The notes: generated from the letters alone by a model not told the origin. Counted from the first letter of the stretch, positions 43,689-53,192 are shown. The stretch: 64,000 nt of DNA from Haladaptatus halobius (GCF_020618475.1 NZ_CP085337.1:310001-374000), one strand, 5' to 3'. Numbers and translations: made by a program.

Positions 43689-43830
43689 ACTGTTACGCGT
43701 TCTTCTCACCGAAATTGACCAATTGTTTCATAATAGTCTACCCATACCCTTCGATAAATTGGTGCGTGCTGATGCGCGAATGTTCCACGTCGAACTGTTC
43801 TTTTAACAACCGTTAAACGAGTAGCACGTT

Positions 43831-44100
43831 CTATTCTTTAGCGTCGTATTCGGTGTTCTCGGGCGTCTCTTGTGAGAGATAACGGTCTTCAATGTCTTCC
43901 CTTTGGTCGAGTTTTGGCGAGTGACCGGTGGGAGCCGTCTCGCTGGCCGCAGTGAGAATCGAGTCAGCCTCGAATCGTCGCAGCCAGTTATAAACCGTTT
44001 TTCCAGGAGAGTCCGTCCCCTCGGCTAATTCCGTCTGCGCGACGCCCCGTTTGTAGGTGATCGCCACCTTGAGCTGCTTCCTCGCACGGACGCCATCCAC
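43831..44100 (-). pseudogene. N-terminal HTH remnant of an IS630-like transposase
   Basis: The 89-codon frame contains KVAITYKRGVAQTELAEGTD, then KTVYNWLRRFEADSILTAAS and PKLDQREDIED, the helix-turn-helix and linker found at the N-terminus of IS630-type transposases. The catalytic DDE part is missing and the frame ends after SQETPENTEYDAKE. It is a truncated relic and no terminal repeats are visible. Confidence 0.6.
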
Positions 44101-44627
44101 GTTAACGTCGACCCGTCATCGAACGCACTCCGGTGGTAAGTGACAGAGACATTCCTCGAATTTACTACCACGAAAAGCAGCGAAAGGTACGAGTAAATAA
44201 TTTTGAAATAACGTTGCGAATTTCGACCTCCGTCTGCGCGCTTCATCGGGGGAAGTAGCGCACAAAGATCAGCTTATTTCGATTGTCTTGCTTGCCGTTA
44301 CAGATATAGTTATGTAACGAATTTTCAGTGAGAGAAACGAGCGGAGAGAATCTACGATTTCCAGCGGAGAGCACTCGTTTGCTCTCAAAACGATCGTAAA
44401 ACCGTTCTTCCAGCCCTATCCTGGCTCACGGTACGGTATCACGTCTACTGTCATTACAATACTATAGCCGTAATCGCTCGTGAGAATGGATACAGATGCC
44501 GATTTTCGCGGCTTCTCAGTGTCTAAGAGGAGTGAACGGGTTTGTTGCACCTCTCTTTATATCTAATACGAACTAATGCTGTCGCAGACGCTGAAGCGGG
44601 ATCGTAGGCGCGTTCAATAGGGGTGAA
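44101..44627. other. Intergenic region upstream of the catabolic island
   Basis: About 530 bases with no recognisable gene. Reduced GC separates the IS relic from the IclR gene. Confidence 0.4.
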
Positions 44628-44637
44628 CACTTAAGTG
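44628..44637. promoter_or_regulatory. Palindrome overlapping the IclR gene promoter
   Basis: CACTTAAGTG is a perfect 10-base palindrome whose TTAAG core lies about 25-29 bases before ATG 44660, the place of a TATA box for a leaderless transcript. Overlap of palindrome and promoter fits autoregulation by IclR, which is inference. Confidence 0.4.
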
Positions 44638-44659
44638 GTGTGTGTGCATACCCCATGCC

Positions 44660-45436
44660 ATGGCAAAACCCGAACCCAAAGCGGGAACAGGAATCGAGGC
44701 AGTGAACAAGGCCATCCAGATCATCGAACTCCTGAAGGAGCGAAACGGTGCCGGTGTGACCGAACTGGCTAGCCAGCTCGACTGGCCGAAAAGCACGGTT
44801 CACGCTCACCTACAGACCCTGAAGGAGAACGAGTACGTCGTGTACGAGAACGACGAGTACGTCCTTGGATTCCGATTCCTCGAACTCGGTGAATACGTAA
44901 AACATCGCAAGGACGTCTACGCACTAATCGAGCCTAAAATCGAACAACTAGCGGAGGAAACCGGCGAACGTGTCCAGTTCGTCGTGAATGAACACGGTGA
45001 CGGGGTCTACATTCGCATCGCCGAAGGAGAACAGGCGGTAAGTACGGGTAGCAGCCTAGGCCGAAGACGAACGATGCTACACGCGACGGCGGCAGGGAAG
45101 GCTATACTCGCCTTTCTACCCGAAGAGCAGGTGTACGACATCATCGAACGCACGGGACTGCCTGAGTTGACACCGAACACGATTACCGAGGAATCGGAAC
45201 TCCTCGACGCGTTAGAGGAGGTTCGAGAGAGGGGGTACGCGTTCAACCATGAGGAACACATAGAAGGCCTACAGGCCGTCGCAGCACCCGTTGAAGATTC
45301 CGGTGGTGACGTTATCGGAGCGATCAGCGTCTCGGGACCGGCTCATCGAGTGAAAGGAGAGCGCATGACCGAGGATATCCCGGACAAGATACTCGGGGTC
45401 CGGAACGAAGTCGAGTTGGATATCATCTACCGCTGA
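44660..45436 (+). CDS. IclR-family transcriptional regulator
   Basis: From ATG 44660 (MAKPEPKAGTGIEAVNKAIQ) the 258-residue product has an N-terminal winged helix with GVTELASQLDWPKSTVHAHL and QTLKENEYVVYENDEYVLGF, and an IclR effector-binding domain with RTMLHATAAGKAILAFLPEE, EVRERGYAFNHEEHIEGLQA and GDVIGAISVSGPAHRV. IclR proteins control catabolic genes in response to small carboxylates. It sits at the head of the catabolic island, 76 bases before the acyl-CoA ligase gene in the same direction, so it most likely controls these genes. Start 44660 is preferred over 44642 by family alignment and promoter spacing. Confidence 0.88.
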   Translation: MAKPEPKAGTGIEAVNKAIQIIELLKERNGAGVTELASQLDWPKSTVHAHLQTLKENEYVVYENDEYVLGFRFLELGEYVKHRKDVYALIEPKIEQLAEETGERVQFVVNEHGDGVYIRIAEGEQAVSTGSSLGRRRTMLHATAAGKAILAFLPEEQVYDIIERTGLPELTPNTITEESELLDALEEVRERGYAFNHEEHIEGLQAVAAPVEDSGGDVIGAISVSGPAHRVKGERMTEDIPDKILGVRNEVELDIIYR

Positions 45437-45512
45437 CCGAATCGTTCTTCGTTTTCACCGCTCCCCGGAACAATCAAGACAATCCGACCAGTGCAACCAA
45501 TCGGAACAACTC

Positions 45513-47519
45513 ATGACCAGCGATACCACAGCTGACGGCGATCGGCCGGTTCACACACCGAGCCGGGAGTTCGTAGAATCGACCAACGTTTGGCAGTTCA
45601 TGCGGACGTACGGGATCTACGAATACGATGAATTGATCGAACGCACCTGTAAGGGAATCGAGGGCGTTGACGAGTCGGGCGTGGACTGGTTCTGGAACGA
45701 GATCGTCGACTATCTCGATATCGAATTCTATCACGACTACGAGCGGGTGCGAGACGATAGCGAGGGGCCACAGTTCACCGACTGGTATCCCGGTGGGAAA
45801 ATCAATATCGCCCACAACGCGCTGGATCGTCACGCTACGATCGACAGCGAGCGCCGAAACAAAGTAGCGTGTATCTGGGAGGGGGAGGACGGGAACGTCC
45901 GAGAGGTCACGTTCCACGAACTCCATCGCCAAGCCAACAAGGTGGCGAACGCGCTCGAAGCTCGAGGAATCGATACCGGGGATACGGTCGGCATGTACAT
46001 GCCGATGGTACCGGAGGTCGTCTCGATTCTCTACGGTTGTTTCAAGGTCGGCGCCGTCGCCGTCCCCATCTTCTCCGGATTCGGCGTCGACGCCACCGCA
46101 ACGCGCATCGAAGACTCGAACTGTTCCGTTCTTTTTACCGGCGACGGGTTCTTGCGTCGGGGGGATGAAATCCTGCTGAAAGACACCGCCGACGAGGCGA
46201 TCGACGAGGTCGGCCACGTCGAACACACCATCGTCTTCGACCGCCTAGGTCGGGCCACCGCGGAAGAAATCCCCTGGTACGACGATAGAGACGAACACTG
46301 GGAAAACGCTGTCGGAGTGCAGGACGACAAGTACGAGACGAAAGAACTCGACGCTAGTCGGGAGTCGATGTTGCTGTACTCGTCAGGCACCACCGGAATG
46401 CCGAAGGGCATCGTTCACACGAACGCGGGAATCCAGATGCAGACGGCCAAAGAGGTGTACTTCGGGTTCGATCTGAAGCCGTCGGATCGATTCTTCTGGG
46501 TCTCCGACATCGGCTGGATGATGGGGCCGTGGACCTTGATTGGCAACCACACCTTCGGTGGTACAATCTTCATGTACGAGGGCGCTCCCGATCACCCGCA
46601 GCCGGATCGGTTCTGGAAAATGATCGACCGACACAAGCTCACCCAATTCGGTATTTCACCCACCGCGATTCGGGCGCTACGTAAGCAGGGTGACGAGTGG
46701 GTCGAGGGTCACGATCTCTCGAGCCTGCGATTGCTGGGCTCGACGGGAGAACCGTGGGACGAGGAGTCGTGGTTGTGGTTTTACGAGAACGTGGGGCGAG
46801 AGAAGGCACCGATCATCAACATCTCCGGCGGCACCGAGATCTGCGGCTGCTTCCTCATGCCGATGCCCATCCAGTCGTTGAAACCCAGCACCCTCGGCGG
46901 CCCGGGCCTCGGCATGAACGTCGATATCGTCGACGCGCACGGCTCTTTCATCGCTGATGACCACGGGCGGGGCTACCTCGTCGCCCGCGACTCCTGTCCG
47001 TCGATGACCAAAAGCCTCTGGGCGGGTGATGAACGCTACTTAGAGGAGTACTGGTCGACGTGGGACGATCTCTGGGATCACGGCGACTGGGCCCAGATGG
47101 ACGAAGACGGCCTCTGGTTCCTACACGGGCGCGCCGACGACGCTCTGAACATCGCAGGTCGCAAGGTCGGCCTCGCAGAGGTTGAAGGGGCAGCGATGGA
47201 ACACGACGCGGTCAATCAGGCCGCCGCCGTCGGCGTTCCCGACGAGACGACCGGTACTGCCGCCGTCCTCTACAGCATCGTTGAGCGGGGACGCGAAGAA
47301 TCGGACGCGCTCCGCGAGGAAATCCGCACGAGCGTAGGAGAGGAACTCGGGAAGCCCTTCAAGCCCCGTGAAGTGTTGTTCATCGGCGAATTCCCCAAGA
47401 CTCAAAGCGGGAAGATCATTCGGCGGGCCGTCAAGGCGACCTACACCGGCGACGAACTCGGCGACCTTTCCAGCATCGAGAATCCGGAGGCGTTGAACGA
47501 CGTTGCGTCGGCGCGATAA
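45513..47519 (+). CDS. AMP-forming acyl-CoA synthetase
   Basis: The 668-residue ligase activates a carboxylic acid to its CoA thioester with ATP. It has the acetyl-CoA-synthetase-type N-terminal extension, the AMP-binding motif LLYSSGTTGMPKGIVHTNAG, motif INISGGTEICGCF, GRADDALNIAGRKVGLAEVE and the C-terminal catalytic Lys in TQSGKIIRRAVKA. Size and N-terminal region are like acetyl/propionyl-CoA synthetases, but conserved acid-pocket residues cannot be judged by eye, so the substrate may be a larger acid. It follows the IclR gene and precedes an acyl-CoA dehydrogenase, which fits activation as the first intracellular step of the island's pathway. Confidence 0.9.
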   Translation: MTSDTTADGDRPVHTPSREFVESTNVWQFMRTYGIYEYDELIERTCKGIEGVDESGVDWFWNEIVDYLDIEFYHDYERVRDDSEGPQFTDWYPGGKINIAHNALDRHATIDSERRNKVACIWEGEDGNVREVTFHELHRQANKVANALEARGIDTGDTVGMYMPMVPEVVSILYGCFKVGAVAVPIFSGFGVDATATRIEDSNCSVLFTGDGFLRRGDEILLKDTADEAIDEVGHVEHTIVFDRLGRATAEEIPWYDDRDEHWENAVGVQDDKYETKELDASRESMLLYSSGTTGMPKGIVHTNAGIQMQTAKEVYFGFDLKPSDRFFWVSDIGWMMGPWTLIGNHTFGGTIFMYEGAPDHPQPDRFWKMIDRHKLTQFGISPTAIRALRKQGDEWVEGHDLSSLRLLGSTGEPWDEESWLWFYENVGREKAPIINISGGTEICGCFLMPMPIQSLKPSTLGGPGLGMNVDIVDAHGSFIADDHGRGYLVARDSCPSMTKSLWAGDERYLEEYWSTWDDLWDHGDWAQMDEDGLWFLHGRADDALNIAGRKVGLAEVEGAAMEHDAVNQAAAVGVPDETTGTAAVLYSIVERGREESDALREEIRTSVGEELGKPFKPREVLFIGEFPKTQSGKIIRRAVKATYTGDELGDLSSIENPEALNDVASAR

Positions 47520-47654
47520 CCGGTAAATCAGGAGGCCGTTGCATTCGTCACCGATATGTCTCTGCCGTTGGTCGGCGGTCGGTGACCCGCTGATTTCTCG
47601 TGTCACCGCAACACTTACTTGATAGTTCTTCCAATATTTGTGTGCCACAAACCC

Positions 47655-48926
47655 ATGGACTTAGAGTTCTCCAACCAAACCAAGATGCTCCGGCGGGAGA
47701 TTCGCAGATTCGTCGACGACGAATTCAGACCCATCCTGAATGATCTGCCGGATAAAATCGAACGCTACCACGACCTCGACCCCGAGAACCCGGAACTCAC
47801 CGATGATGTCCGCCCCCATCCCATCAAAATCCCCGAGGAAGATCGGAAACGGCTCCGGGCGAAGGCCAAGGAGGTCGGCTTCTGGGCGATGGGCGTTCCG
47901 GAACAGTACGGTGGTGGTGGCCTCAACCTTCTTGAACGCTGCGTCGTCTTGGAGGAGTTATCCAAACACCGTATGGGGCTATATCAGCCGGGGATCGGCG
48001 TTATCGAACTCGGACCGGGGTTGACGGTCGGCGAACCGTCGGCGTATCTCAACAATGCGAACGAAGACCAGATCGACCGCTTCTTCCAGCCCTGTATCGA
48101 CGGTGACAAGCAGAGCTGTTTTGCGCTCACCGAACCCGCCGCCGGATCCGATCCGCGCGGTATGGAAACGCGAGCCGAGAAAGAGGGTGACGAGTGGGTC
48201 ATCAACGGAACGAAGCATTACATCTCTTGGGCGGGTGACGCGGACTTTCTCATCCTGTTCGCGCGAACGGAGCCCAAGAACGATGGTATCAACGAACACG
48301 GCATTACGACGTTTCTCGTCCCCGCCGACAGCGACGGGGTTTCGATGCGCTCGATTCCTGTCATTCGTCCGGAGTACCCCTTCGAAGTCACGCTGAAGGA
48401 CGTTCGGGTTCCCGACGAGAACGTCCTCGGGGATATCGGGCAGGGGCTGAGCATCGCCAAAGAGTGTCTGGGCGAATCCCGGGTACTGTACGCCGCGAAC
48501 TGCTTGGGTCCGATCGACCAATCGATTCGGATGGGTATCGATTGGGCCAACGATCGGCAAGTCGGCGGGCAACCGCTGGCCGATCGACAAGCCATCCAGT
48601 GGAAGATAGCGAAATCGGCCGTCGACTACCAGGCGGCGAAATACTCCGTCTATCACGCCGCGTGGAAGTTCGACCAGGGAGAGGATATCAGACACGAAGC
48701 ATCAGTCACGAAGTACCAAGCGTCGGAGACCCTCTGGACGGTTCTCGATAGGATGGTTCAGATTCACGGAGGTGCCGGCGTCGACGCCGATCTGCCGCTC
48801 GAACGGTGGCTCCGCGAAGCGCGCGTTCGAAGAATCGGCGAAGGGCCGACGGAGATCCACCTCAAAACCATCGCACGGAACCTACTCAAGGGCTACGAGG
48901 ATCCAGATCCGATTCCGCTCGATTGA
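47655..48926 (+). CDS. Acyl-CoA dehydrogenase
   Basis: From ATG 47655 (MDLEFSNQTKMLRREIRRFV) the product has 423 residues with all domains of the acyl-CoA dehydrogenase family: CFALTEPAAGSDPRGMETRA, HYISWAGDADFLILFARTEP, a helix region DRQVGGQPLADRQAIQWKIA and MVQIHGGAGVDADLPLERWL, followed by RRIGEGPTEIHLKTIARNLL. The Glu of I-G-E-G-P-T-E occupies the place of the catalytic Y-E-G-T Glu. It resembles CaiA-like or long-insertion dehydrogenases. It would oxidise the CoA ester made by the adjacent ligase, passing electrons to ETF. The first 12 residues of a longer frame from 47619 were rejected as untypical. It converges on the MFS gene with three bases between. Confidence 0.9.
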   Translation: MDLEFSNQTKMLRREIRRFVDDEFRPILNDLPDKIERYHDLDPENPELTDDVRPHPIKIPEEDRKRLRAKAKEVGFWAMGVPEQYGGGGLNLLERCVVLEELSKHRMGLYQPGIGVIELGPGLTVGEPSAYLNNANEDQIDRFFQPCIDGDKQSCFALTEPAAGSDPRGMETRAEKEGDEWVINGTKHYISWAGDADFLILFARTEPKNDGINEHGITTFLVPADSDGVSMRSIPVIRPEYPFEVTLKDVRVPDENVLGDIGQGLSIAKECLGESRVLYAANCLGPIDQSIRMGIDWANDRQVGGQPLADRQAIQWKIAKSAVDYQAAKYSVYHAAWKFDQGEDIRHEASVTKYQASETLWTVLDRMVQIHGGAGVDADLPLERWLREARVRRIGEGPTEIHLKTIARNLLKGYEDPDPIPLD

Positions 48927-48929
48927 CCG

Positions 48930-50129
48930 CTATCGTGGAACGCTCCGTCCGACACGAACCGCGGAAACCCCGGCACCGAGGGTGATGAGCCCGATGGCTC
49001 CTAACGGTAGGGAGTAACTCCCCGTCGCTTCCACGATAAAGCCGAATACGGGTGGGAAGAGCACTGCCCCCGCCATCACGGCGGCCACGCCCATCCCGGT
49101 TGCGACGCCGGCATCTTCATCACCGGCGAGTTCCCCGGCGATTGTGAGATAGACCCCGTTGTAGCCGAGGGACACCGCCCCGACGACTACGAGGACGCCG
49201 ACCACGATAGGGAGCCCGGTGTTCGCGGTGAACAGCGCCATCGGGAGAAAGAAGACGAATCCGACGATGCCGAGACCGGCCAGTACGAGTTGTTTGTTCT
49301 CAGCGAACAGCGAGTCCGTGAGGAAGCCGAGTCCGATGCGGGAGACGATGCCAGCGAGTTGCATTCCAGTGTAGAGCACGCCCGCAACCGCCGGCGCGAG
49401 GAACAGATTCTCGGTCAGGTACAGAACGATGTACGCCATGATCGTGAACTGGGACATGCCGAACAGAACACCGCTGACGAGCAGCGGAAGCACGCCGGGT
49501 TCGCTGGCAAGTCCATGCATTCGTTTGAACTTCCCGACGATACGGTCGTGGGGAGGGAGCCAGCGTCCGGACGGCTGCTCGCCCGGCGAGTAGACGTACA
49601 GGACGCCGAGCGTTGCAAACGCGAGGGAGCTGACGATTCCCCAAACCGACCGCCACCCCGTGAGTTCGGCGAGGGCGGGCAGAAACGCCGCCCCTATCGC
49701 ACCGCCGAACATCACGCCGGTCTGTTTGATGCTGATACCGATCGTTCGCTGCTCGGACGGAAACCAGTCGAATATGCCTTTGTTCGTGCCCGAGGGAATC
49801 GTTCCGTATCCGAGACCGAGCAGGAAGACTCCGCTGCACAGCATCCAGTACATGGGAAAGATGCTGAGCGTCACCGCGACGAGTCCGACGGTCGTCATCC
49901 CGAGCGCTAAGGTGAACCGCTCGCCGGCGAAATCCGTCAGGATTCCACCGGGCGTCAACGAGAGAAAGTATCCCAAATACAGTGCCGTCACGAGGAACCC
50001 GATGTCCGACGTTGAGACGCCAAAATCGCTCTTGATGAAGGGTGTGAGGACAGTCAGCGAGAGGAACGTGAGACTCCCTACGCATTGGATGACGAACATC
50101 ACTCCCAGCGCGTGCCAGCGGGGTTTCAT
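48930..50129 (-). CDS. MFS transporter
   Basis: The 399-residue membrane protein has twelve hydrophobic segments in the 6+6 arrangement, with the loop 2-3 motif G-x-x-x-D/R-x-x-G-x-[RK] as GGILTDFAGERFTLALG. It starts MKPRWHALGVMFVIQCVGSL and has a central hydrophilic loop (YSPGEQPSGRWLPPHDRIVG). Its organisation suits a proton- or sodium-coupled organic anion symporter of the sialate/oxalate:formate-antiporter-like branches. It lies in the catabolic island, antiparallel to its neighbours, and probably imports a pathway substrate. The precise solute is unknown. Confidence 0.85.
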   Translation of the reverse strand: MKPRWHALGVMFVIQCVGSLTFLSLTVLTPFIKSDFGVSTSDIGFLVTALYLGYFLSLTPGGILTDFAGERFTLALGMTTVGLVAVTLSIFPMYWMLCSGVFLLGLGYGTIPSGTNKGIFDWFPSEQRTIGISIKQTGVMFGGAIGAAFLPALAELTGWRSVWGIVSSLAFATLGVLYVYSPGEQPSGRWLPPHDRIVGKFKRMHGLASEPGVLPLLVSGVLFGMSQFTIMAYIVLYLTENLFLAPAVAGVLYTGMQLAGIVSRIGLGFLTDSLFAENKQLVLAGLGIVGFVFFLPMALFTANTGLPIVVGVLVVVGAVSLGYNGVYLTIAGELAGDEDAGVATGMGVAAVMAGAVLFPPVFGFIVEATGSYSLPLGAIGLITLGAGVSAVRVGRSVPR

Positions 50130-50251
50130 TGAGTGTGAGTGAGACTATCGCTCCGCGTCCGGGTTAAGTAATGCGATTCCGGCGGTCGTCCACACGAAAG
50201 CGAACCTTCCGACCAAAGGGTTCATTATCGCCATCCTCCTTCGAATAGACA

Positions 50252-50794
50252 ATGGCACGCATTCCCCTACTAACGCAATCGGATCTGCCCGAAGAGTACC
50301 GGTATCTCCTGAGCGAGGACGCGATGGGGGAGATAAACCTACTCTGCGCGATGGCGAACAACCCGGCGGTTCTCCAGTCATACATGCGCTACGGTTCGAC
50401 GCTGTGGTCCGATGGAGGGTTGAACTCGGTCGATCTCGAACGTTGTATCCTCGCCGTCGCCCGGGCGCTCGATGCCCGTTACGAGTGGCACCAACACGTC
50501 CCTATCGCTCGAGAGCAGGGTGTCGACGACGAGGAGATCCTCGCGATCTCCCGTGGCGAGTTCGACCAGTTCGACGAGCGAACCGCCGCCCTTCTCGGCT
50601 ACGTCCGAGACGTCGCTCTTGGCGAGATCGATGACGAATCGTTCGACTCGCTCGGTGTGCACGTCACGGACGAGAGCGTGATCGGGGCCACGATACTAGC
50701 AACCCACTACCTCGCAACCGCACGGTTTCTCACCGCTCTCGCCATCCCGCTGGAAACGGAGTTCGTCGGGTGGGAACTCGAAGGCGAGACGTGA
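50252..50794 (+). CDS. Carboxymuconolactone decarboxylase/AhpD-like protein
   Basis: The 180-residue helical protein resembles the CMD family: LRCILAVARALDARYEWHQH-like ERCILAVARALDARYEWHQH, VPIAREQGVDDEEILAISRG and ATILATHYLATARFLTALAI. AhpD-type peroxidase members carry a C-x2-C motif at the Y-E-W-x-x-H site; here no such cysteine pair exists, so a non-redox role is more likely, for example lactone or beta-keto chemistry as in 4-carboxymuconolactone decarboxylase. It lies 38 bases before an enoyl-CoA hydratase gene in the same direction, probably cotranscribed. Confidence 0.82.
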   Translation: MARIPLLTQSDLPEEYRYLLSEDAMGEINLLCAMANNPAVLQSYMRYGSTLWSDGGLNSVDLERCILAVARALDARYEWHQHVPIAREQGVDDEEILAISRGEFDQFDERTAALLGYVRDVALGEIDDESFDSLGVHVTDESVIGATILATHYLATARFLTALAIPLETEFVGWELEGET

Positions 50795-50832
50795 CCAAGA
50801 GTTAAGAGCGTTCGCGGGAAAGCTAGCCATCG

Positions 50833-51609
50833 ATGTCAGACCGTGTGCTCGTAGAACGGAGTGGCGGCATCGCGACCGTCACCGTGAACCGACCGGAAAA
50901 GCGCAATGCGATGGACGTCCCGACGCGAAAGGATCTCCGGGATTCCTTCGAGACCGTCGGCGAGGACGATTCCGTGCGTGCAGTTATCCTCCGCGGCGCG
51001 GGGGACGGCTCGTTCATCGCCGGCGGTGACATCGACTCGTTTGCGGAGTTCGATCACATGGAAGGGCTGGAGTACGCGACGAAATACGCGCAAGGACTGT
51101 ACAACTACCTCGCCGAGCTTCCGAAGCCGACCGTCGCCGCGGTCGACGGGTACGCGCTCGGAGGGGGAACGGAGATCGCCCTCGCCTGCGACATCCGTCT
51201 TGCGACGGAGGATGCGAAGTTCGGACTTCCGGAAGTCGACATCGGCGTCCTTCCCGCCGGCGGAGGGACACAGCGCCTCGTGCAGGTCGTCGGTGCAGGG
51301 AGGGCAAAGGAGCTCATTCTGACCGGCCGCATCATCGACGCCGGAGAAGCGAAGGAGATCGGCCTGGCGAATCACGTATATCCGGCGGCTGACTTCGACG
51401 ATGCCGTTCTGGAGATGGCTGAGTCCCTCACCTCGAAAGCTCCCGTGGCACAACGATTGGCAAAGGAGTCAATCAATCGAGGGCTGAACGCCGAACAGGG
51501 TCTCGATTTCGAGCGCATGGCCGGTGCGTTCCTCTTCGGAACCGAAGACCGCGAGGAAGGGATGAACGCCTTTCTCGAAGATCGTGACCCCGAGTACGAA
51601 GGTAGATAA
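50833..51609 (+). CDS. Enoyl-CoA hydratase/isomerase family protein
   Basis: The 258-residue crotonase-fold enzyme starts MSDRVLVERSGGIATVTVNR and has the oxyanion-hole motif FIAGGDIDSFAE and the active-site stretch YALGGGTEIALACDIRLATE followed by FGLPEVDIGVLPAGGGTQRL. Both catalytic Glu positions of crotonase (in G-G-G-x-E and in L-P-E) are present, supporting hydration of a 2-enoyl-CoA. The C-terminal trimerisation part is normal. It follows the CMD-like gene and precedes an SDR, which together could perform the hydration and oxidation steps of a beta-oxidation-like route. Confidence 0.9.
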   Translation: MSDRVLVERSGGIATVTVNRPEKRNAMDVPTRKDLRDSFETVGEDDSVRAVILRGAGDGSFIAGGDIDSFAEFDHMEGLEYATKYAQGLYNYLAELPKPTVAAVDGYALGGGTEIALACDIRLATEDAKFGLPEVDIGVLPAGGGTQRLVQVVGAGRAKELILTGRIIDAGEAKEIGLANHVYPAADFDDAVLEMAESLTSKAPVAQRLAKESINRGLNAEQGLDFERMAGAFLFGTEDREEGMNAFLEDRDPEYEGR

Positions 51610-51720
51610 CGACCACCGACGGCGCGACTGAGTCTCATCGTAGCGTGCGTTACGTTCTTCGTCTCACTCGCTTCCAGTGTTCGGGGGAATACTTATCGTC
51701 GTTCTACGAGACGTGTATCT

Positions 51721-52470
51721 ATGGATTACGGAATCGAGGGTACCGTCGCACTCGTCACGGCATCGAGCAGTGGACTCGGCAAAGGCTCGGCCATGGCGCT
51801 GGCTCGGGAAGGCGTGCACGTGGTCGTCAACGGACGGGATCGGGAGAAGTTGGCCCACGCAGTTGCGGATATCGAATCGGTTGCGAAGGGGGACGTGATC
51901 GGCCGTCCCGGGGATATCACGGATCCTGATGACCTCACAGCACTCGTCGACGACACCGTCGAAGAGTTCGGTCGCTTGGATCACCTCGTGACGAGCGCCG
52001 GTGGACCGCCACGACACTCGTTCTTCGAGCTTACCGACGAGCACTGGTACGACAACTTTGACATGCTAGTGATGAGTGTGGTTCGCCTCGTCCGCGAAGC
52101 CGCACCGTACCTTCGTCGGGATGGCGGTGGATCGATAGTCAACATCACCTCGCTGGTCGTGAAGGAGGCGTCGCCGTCGAATCCGCTCTCGAGCTCCATC
52201 CGAATGGCAACGATGGGACTGGAGAAGTGCCTCTCCTACCAGTTAGCTCCGGAAGTGCGAGTCAACGCGGTTCTTCCTGGCCTGTTCGATACCCCGCGTC
52301 GAAACGACCCGGGGAGTGCGCGAGTCGAGCCCTCGGACGTACCCGCAGGCCGCCTCGGCGAGGCGATCGAGCTGGGCGAAGTGGTGGCGTTTCTGTGCTC
52401 GGAAGCCGCAGGGTACCTCACCGGCGCTTCGATTCCTGTCGATGGCGGTGCCCTCGAGTCGACGTTGTGA
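51721..52470 (+). CDS. SDR-family protein lacking the usual Tyr-x3-Lys motif
   Basis: The 249-residue Rossmann protein has the nucleotide motif TASSSGLGKGSAMALA (13-28), the structural NAG variant SAGGPPRHSFFELT and GGSIVNITSLVVKEASPSNP. Where SDRs have Y-x-x-x-K the sequence reads LSSSIRMATMGLEKCLSYQL, so the catalytic Tyr is replaced by Ser and the Lys by Arg or Met. A recognised SDR subset (often with S-N-x-x-R) shares this. It may be a dehydrogenase with altered mechanism or a non-redox member. It is codirectional with the upstream crotonase, 111 bases apart, and an upstream AT-rich element may act as a separate promoter. Confidence 0.85.
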   Translation: MDYGIEGTVALVTASSSGLGKGSAMALAREGVHVVVNGRDREKLAHAVADIESVAKGDVIGRPGDITDPDDLTALVDDTVEEFGRLDHLVTSAGGPPRHSFFELTDEHWYDNFDMLVMSVVRLVREAAPYLRRDGGGSIVNITSLVVKEASPSNPLSSSIRMATMGLEKCLSYQLAPEVRVNAVLPGLFDTPRRNDPGSARVEPSDVPAGRLGEAIELGEVVAFLCSEAAGYLTGASIPVDGGALESTL

Positions 52471-52520
52471 GGACGGCACAATAATAATCACTTAGCGCAC
52501 AGTCCGTGGTGTCTGTATCC

Positions 52521-52724
52521 ATGGTACACACAACGGGAGATGCGCGCGTCGTAAGCGACTACGACGTCGTCGTCGGGTGCGGAATGGCCGGACTATCCGC
52601 CGGAATCAGAGCGGCGGAACAGGACGCGAGCGTCGTCATTCTCGAGAAGTTGTCGAAGGAACACCGGGGCGGCCATACGCGGCTTACCGAATCGTTCGGG
52701 GTTCCCGCGGCAGATACCGATTAG
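52521..52724 (+). pseudogene. N-terminal fragment of an FAD-dependent (fumarate reductase-type) dehydrogenase
   Basis: The frame begins MVHTTGDARVVSDYDVVVGC and has the dinucleotide motif GCGMAGLSAGIRAAE and VVILEKLSKEHRGGHTRLTE, the start of tricarballylate-dehydrogenase/fumarate-reductase-type flavoproteins. It stops after 67 codons at TAG 52722-52724, directly at the tail of the convergent UspA gene. Intact relatives have 450 or more residues, so only the first FAD-binding strand-helix unit remains. The rest was probably deleted when the UspA-ALDH segment came to lie here. Confidence 0.75.
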
Positions 52725-53152
52725 GCTTCATCCTCGACGGAGTCCCCGACGACGAGCACCGGAAACGGCGAACGTAAGATGACGTCTTGTGCCACGCTTC
52801 CGAAGACGGCCTTCCCGACGGGCGACCGCTTTCGACCACCGACGACGATCTGATCGGCACCGAGGTTCCTCGCAACGTCTAAAATTTCGTCCGCGGGGTC
52901 ACCGCTCGCCCCGGTCTCGCTGACGCTGATACCTCGCTCTTCGAGGTAGTCGCTCGCGACGGCGACGCTCTCCGGCGGCTCGGCGTACTGTTGCATATCG
53001 AACGTCCCGCCCTGATCGCCGTAAACCTCCTTGAACACGTGCAACACCGTGACCGCAATGCTTTCTGTAGCGTCGGGGAGCGATGCGATCGCCTTGGCTT
53101 GTTTCCGGACGCGCTGTTCGTTTCCGTCGGTCGCTAGAACGATGCGGAACAT
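52721..53152 (-). CDS. Universal stress protein UspA family
   Basis: The 143-residue protein starts MFRIVLATDGNEQRVRKQAK and has the ATP-binding signature VGGRKRSPVGKAVFGSVAQD (G-x2-G-x9-G-[ST] pattern) and VILRSPFPVLVVGD. Single-domain Usp proteins dimerise and bind nucleotides in stress or metabolic control. It lies 40 bases downstream of the aldehyde dehydrogenase gene in the same direction and is probably cotranscribed with it. Its 3' end overlaps the FAD-dehydrogenase fragment on the other strand by four bases. Confidence 0.9.
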   Translation of the reverse strand: MFRIVLATDGNEQRVRKQAKAIASLPDATESIAVTVLHVFKEVYGDQGGTFDMQQYAEPPESVAVASDYLEERGISVSETGASGDPADEILDVARNLGADQIVVGGRKRSPVGKAVFGSVAQDVILRSPFPVLVVGDSVEDEA

Positions 53153-53192
53153 ATCCTCTTCTCAGGCTCGAGGGAGTATAAATGTAGGCCAG

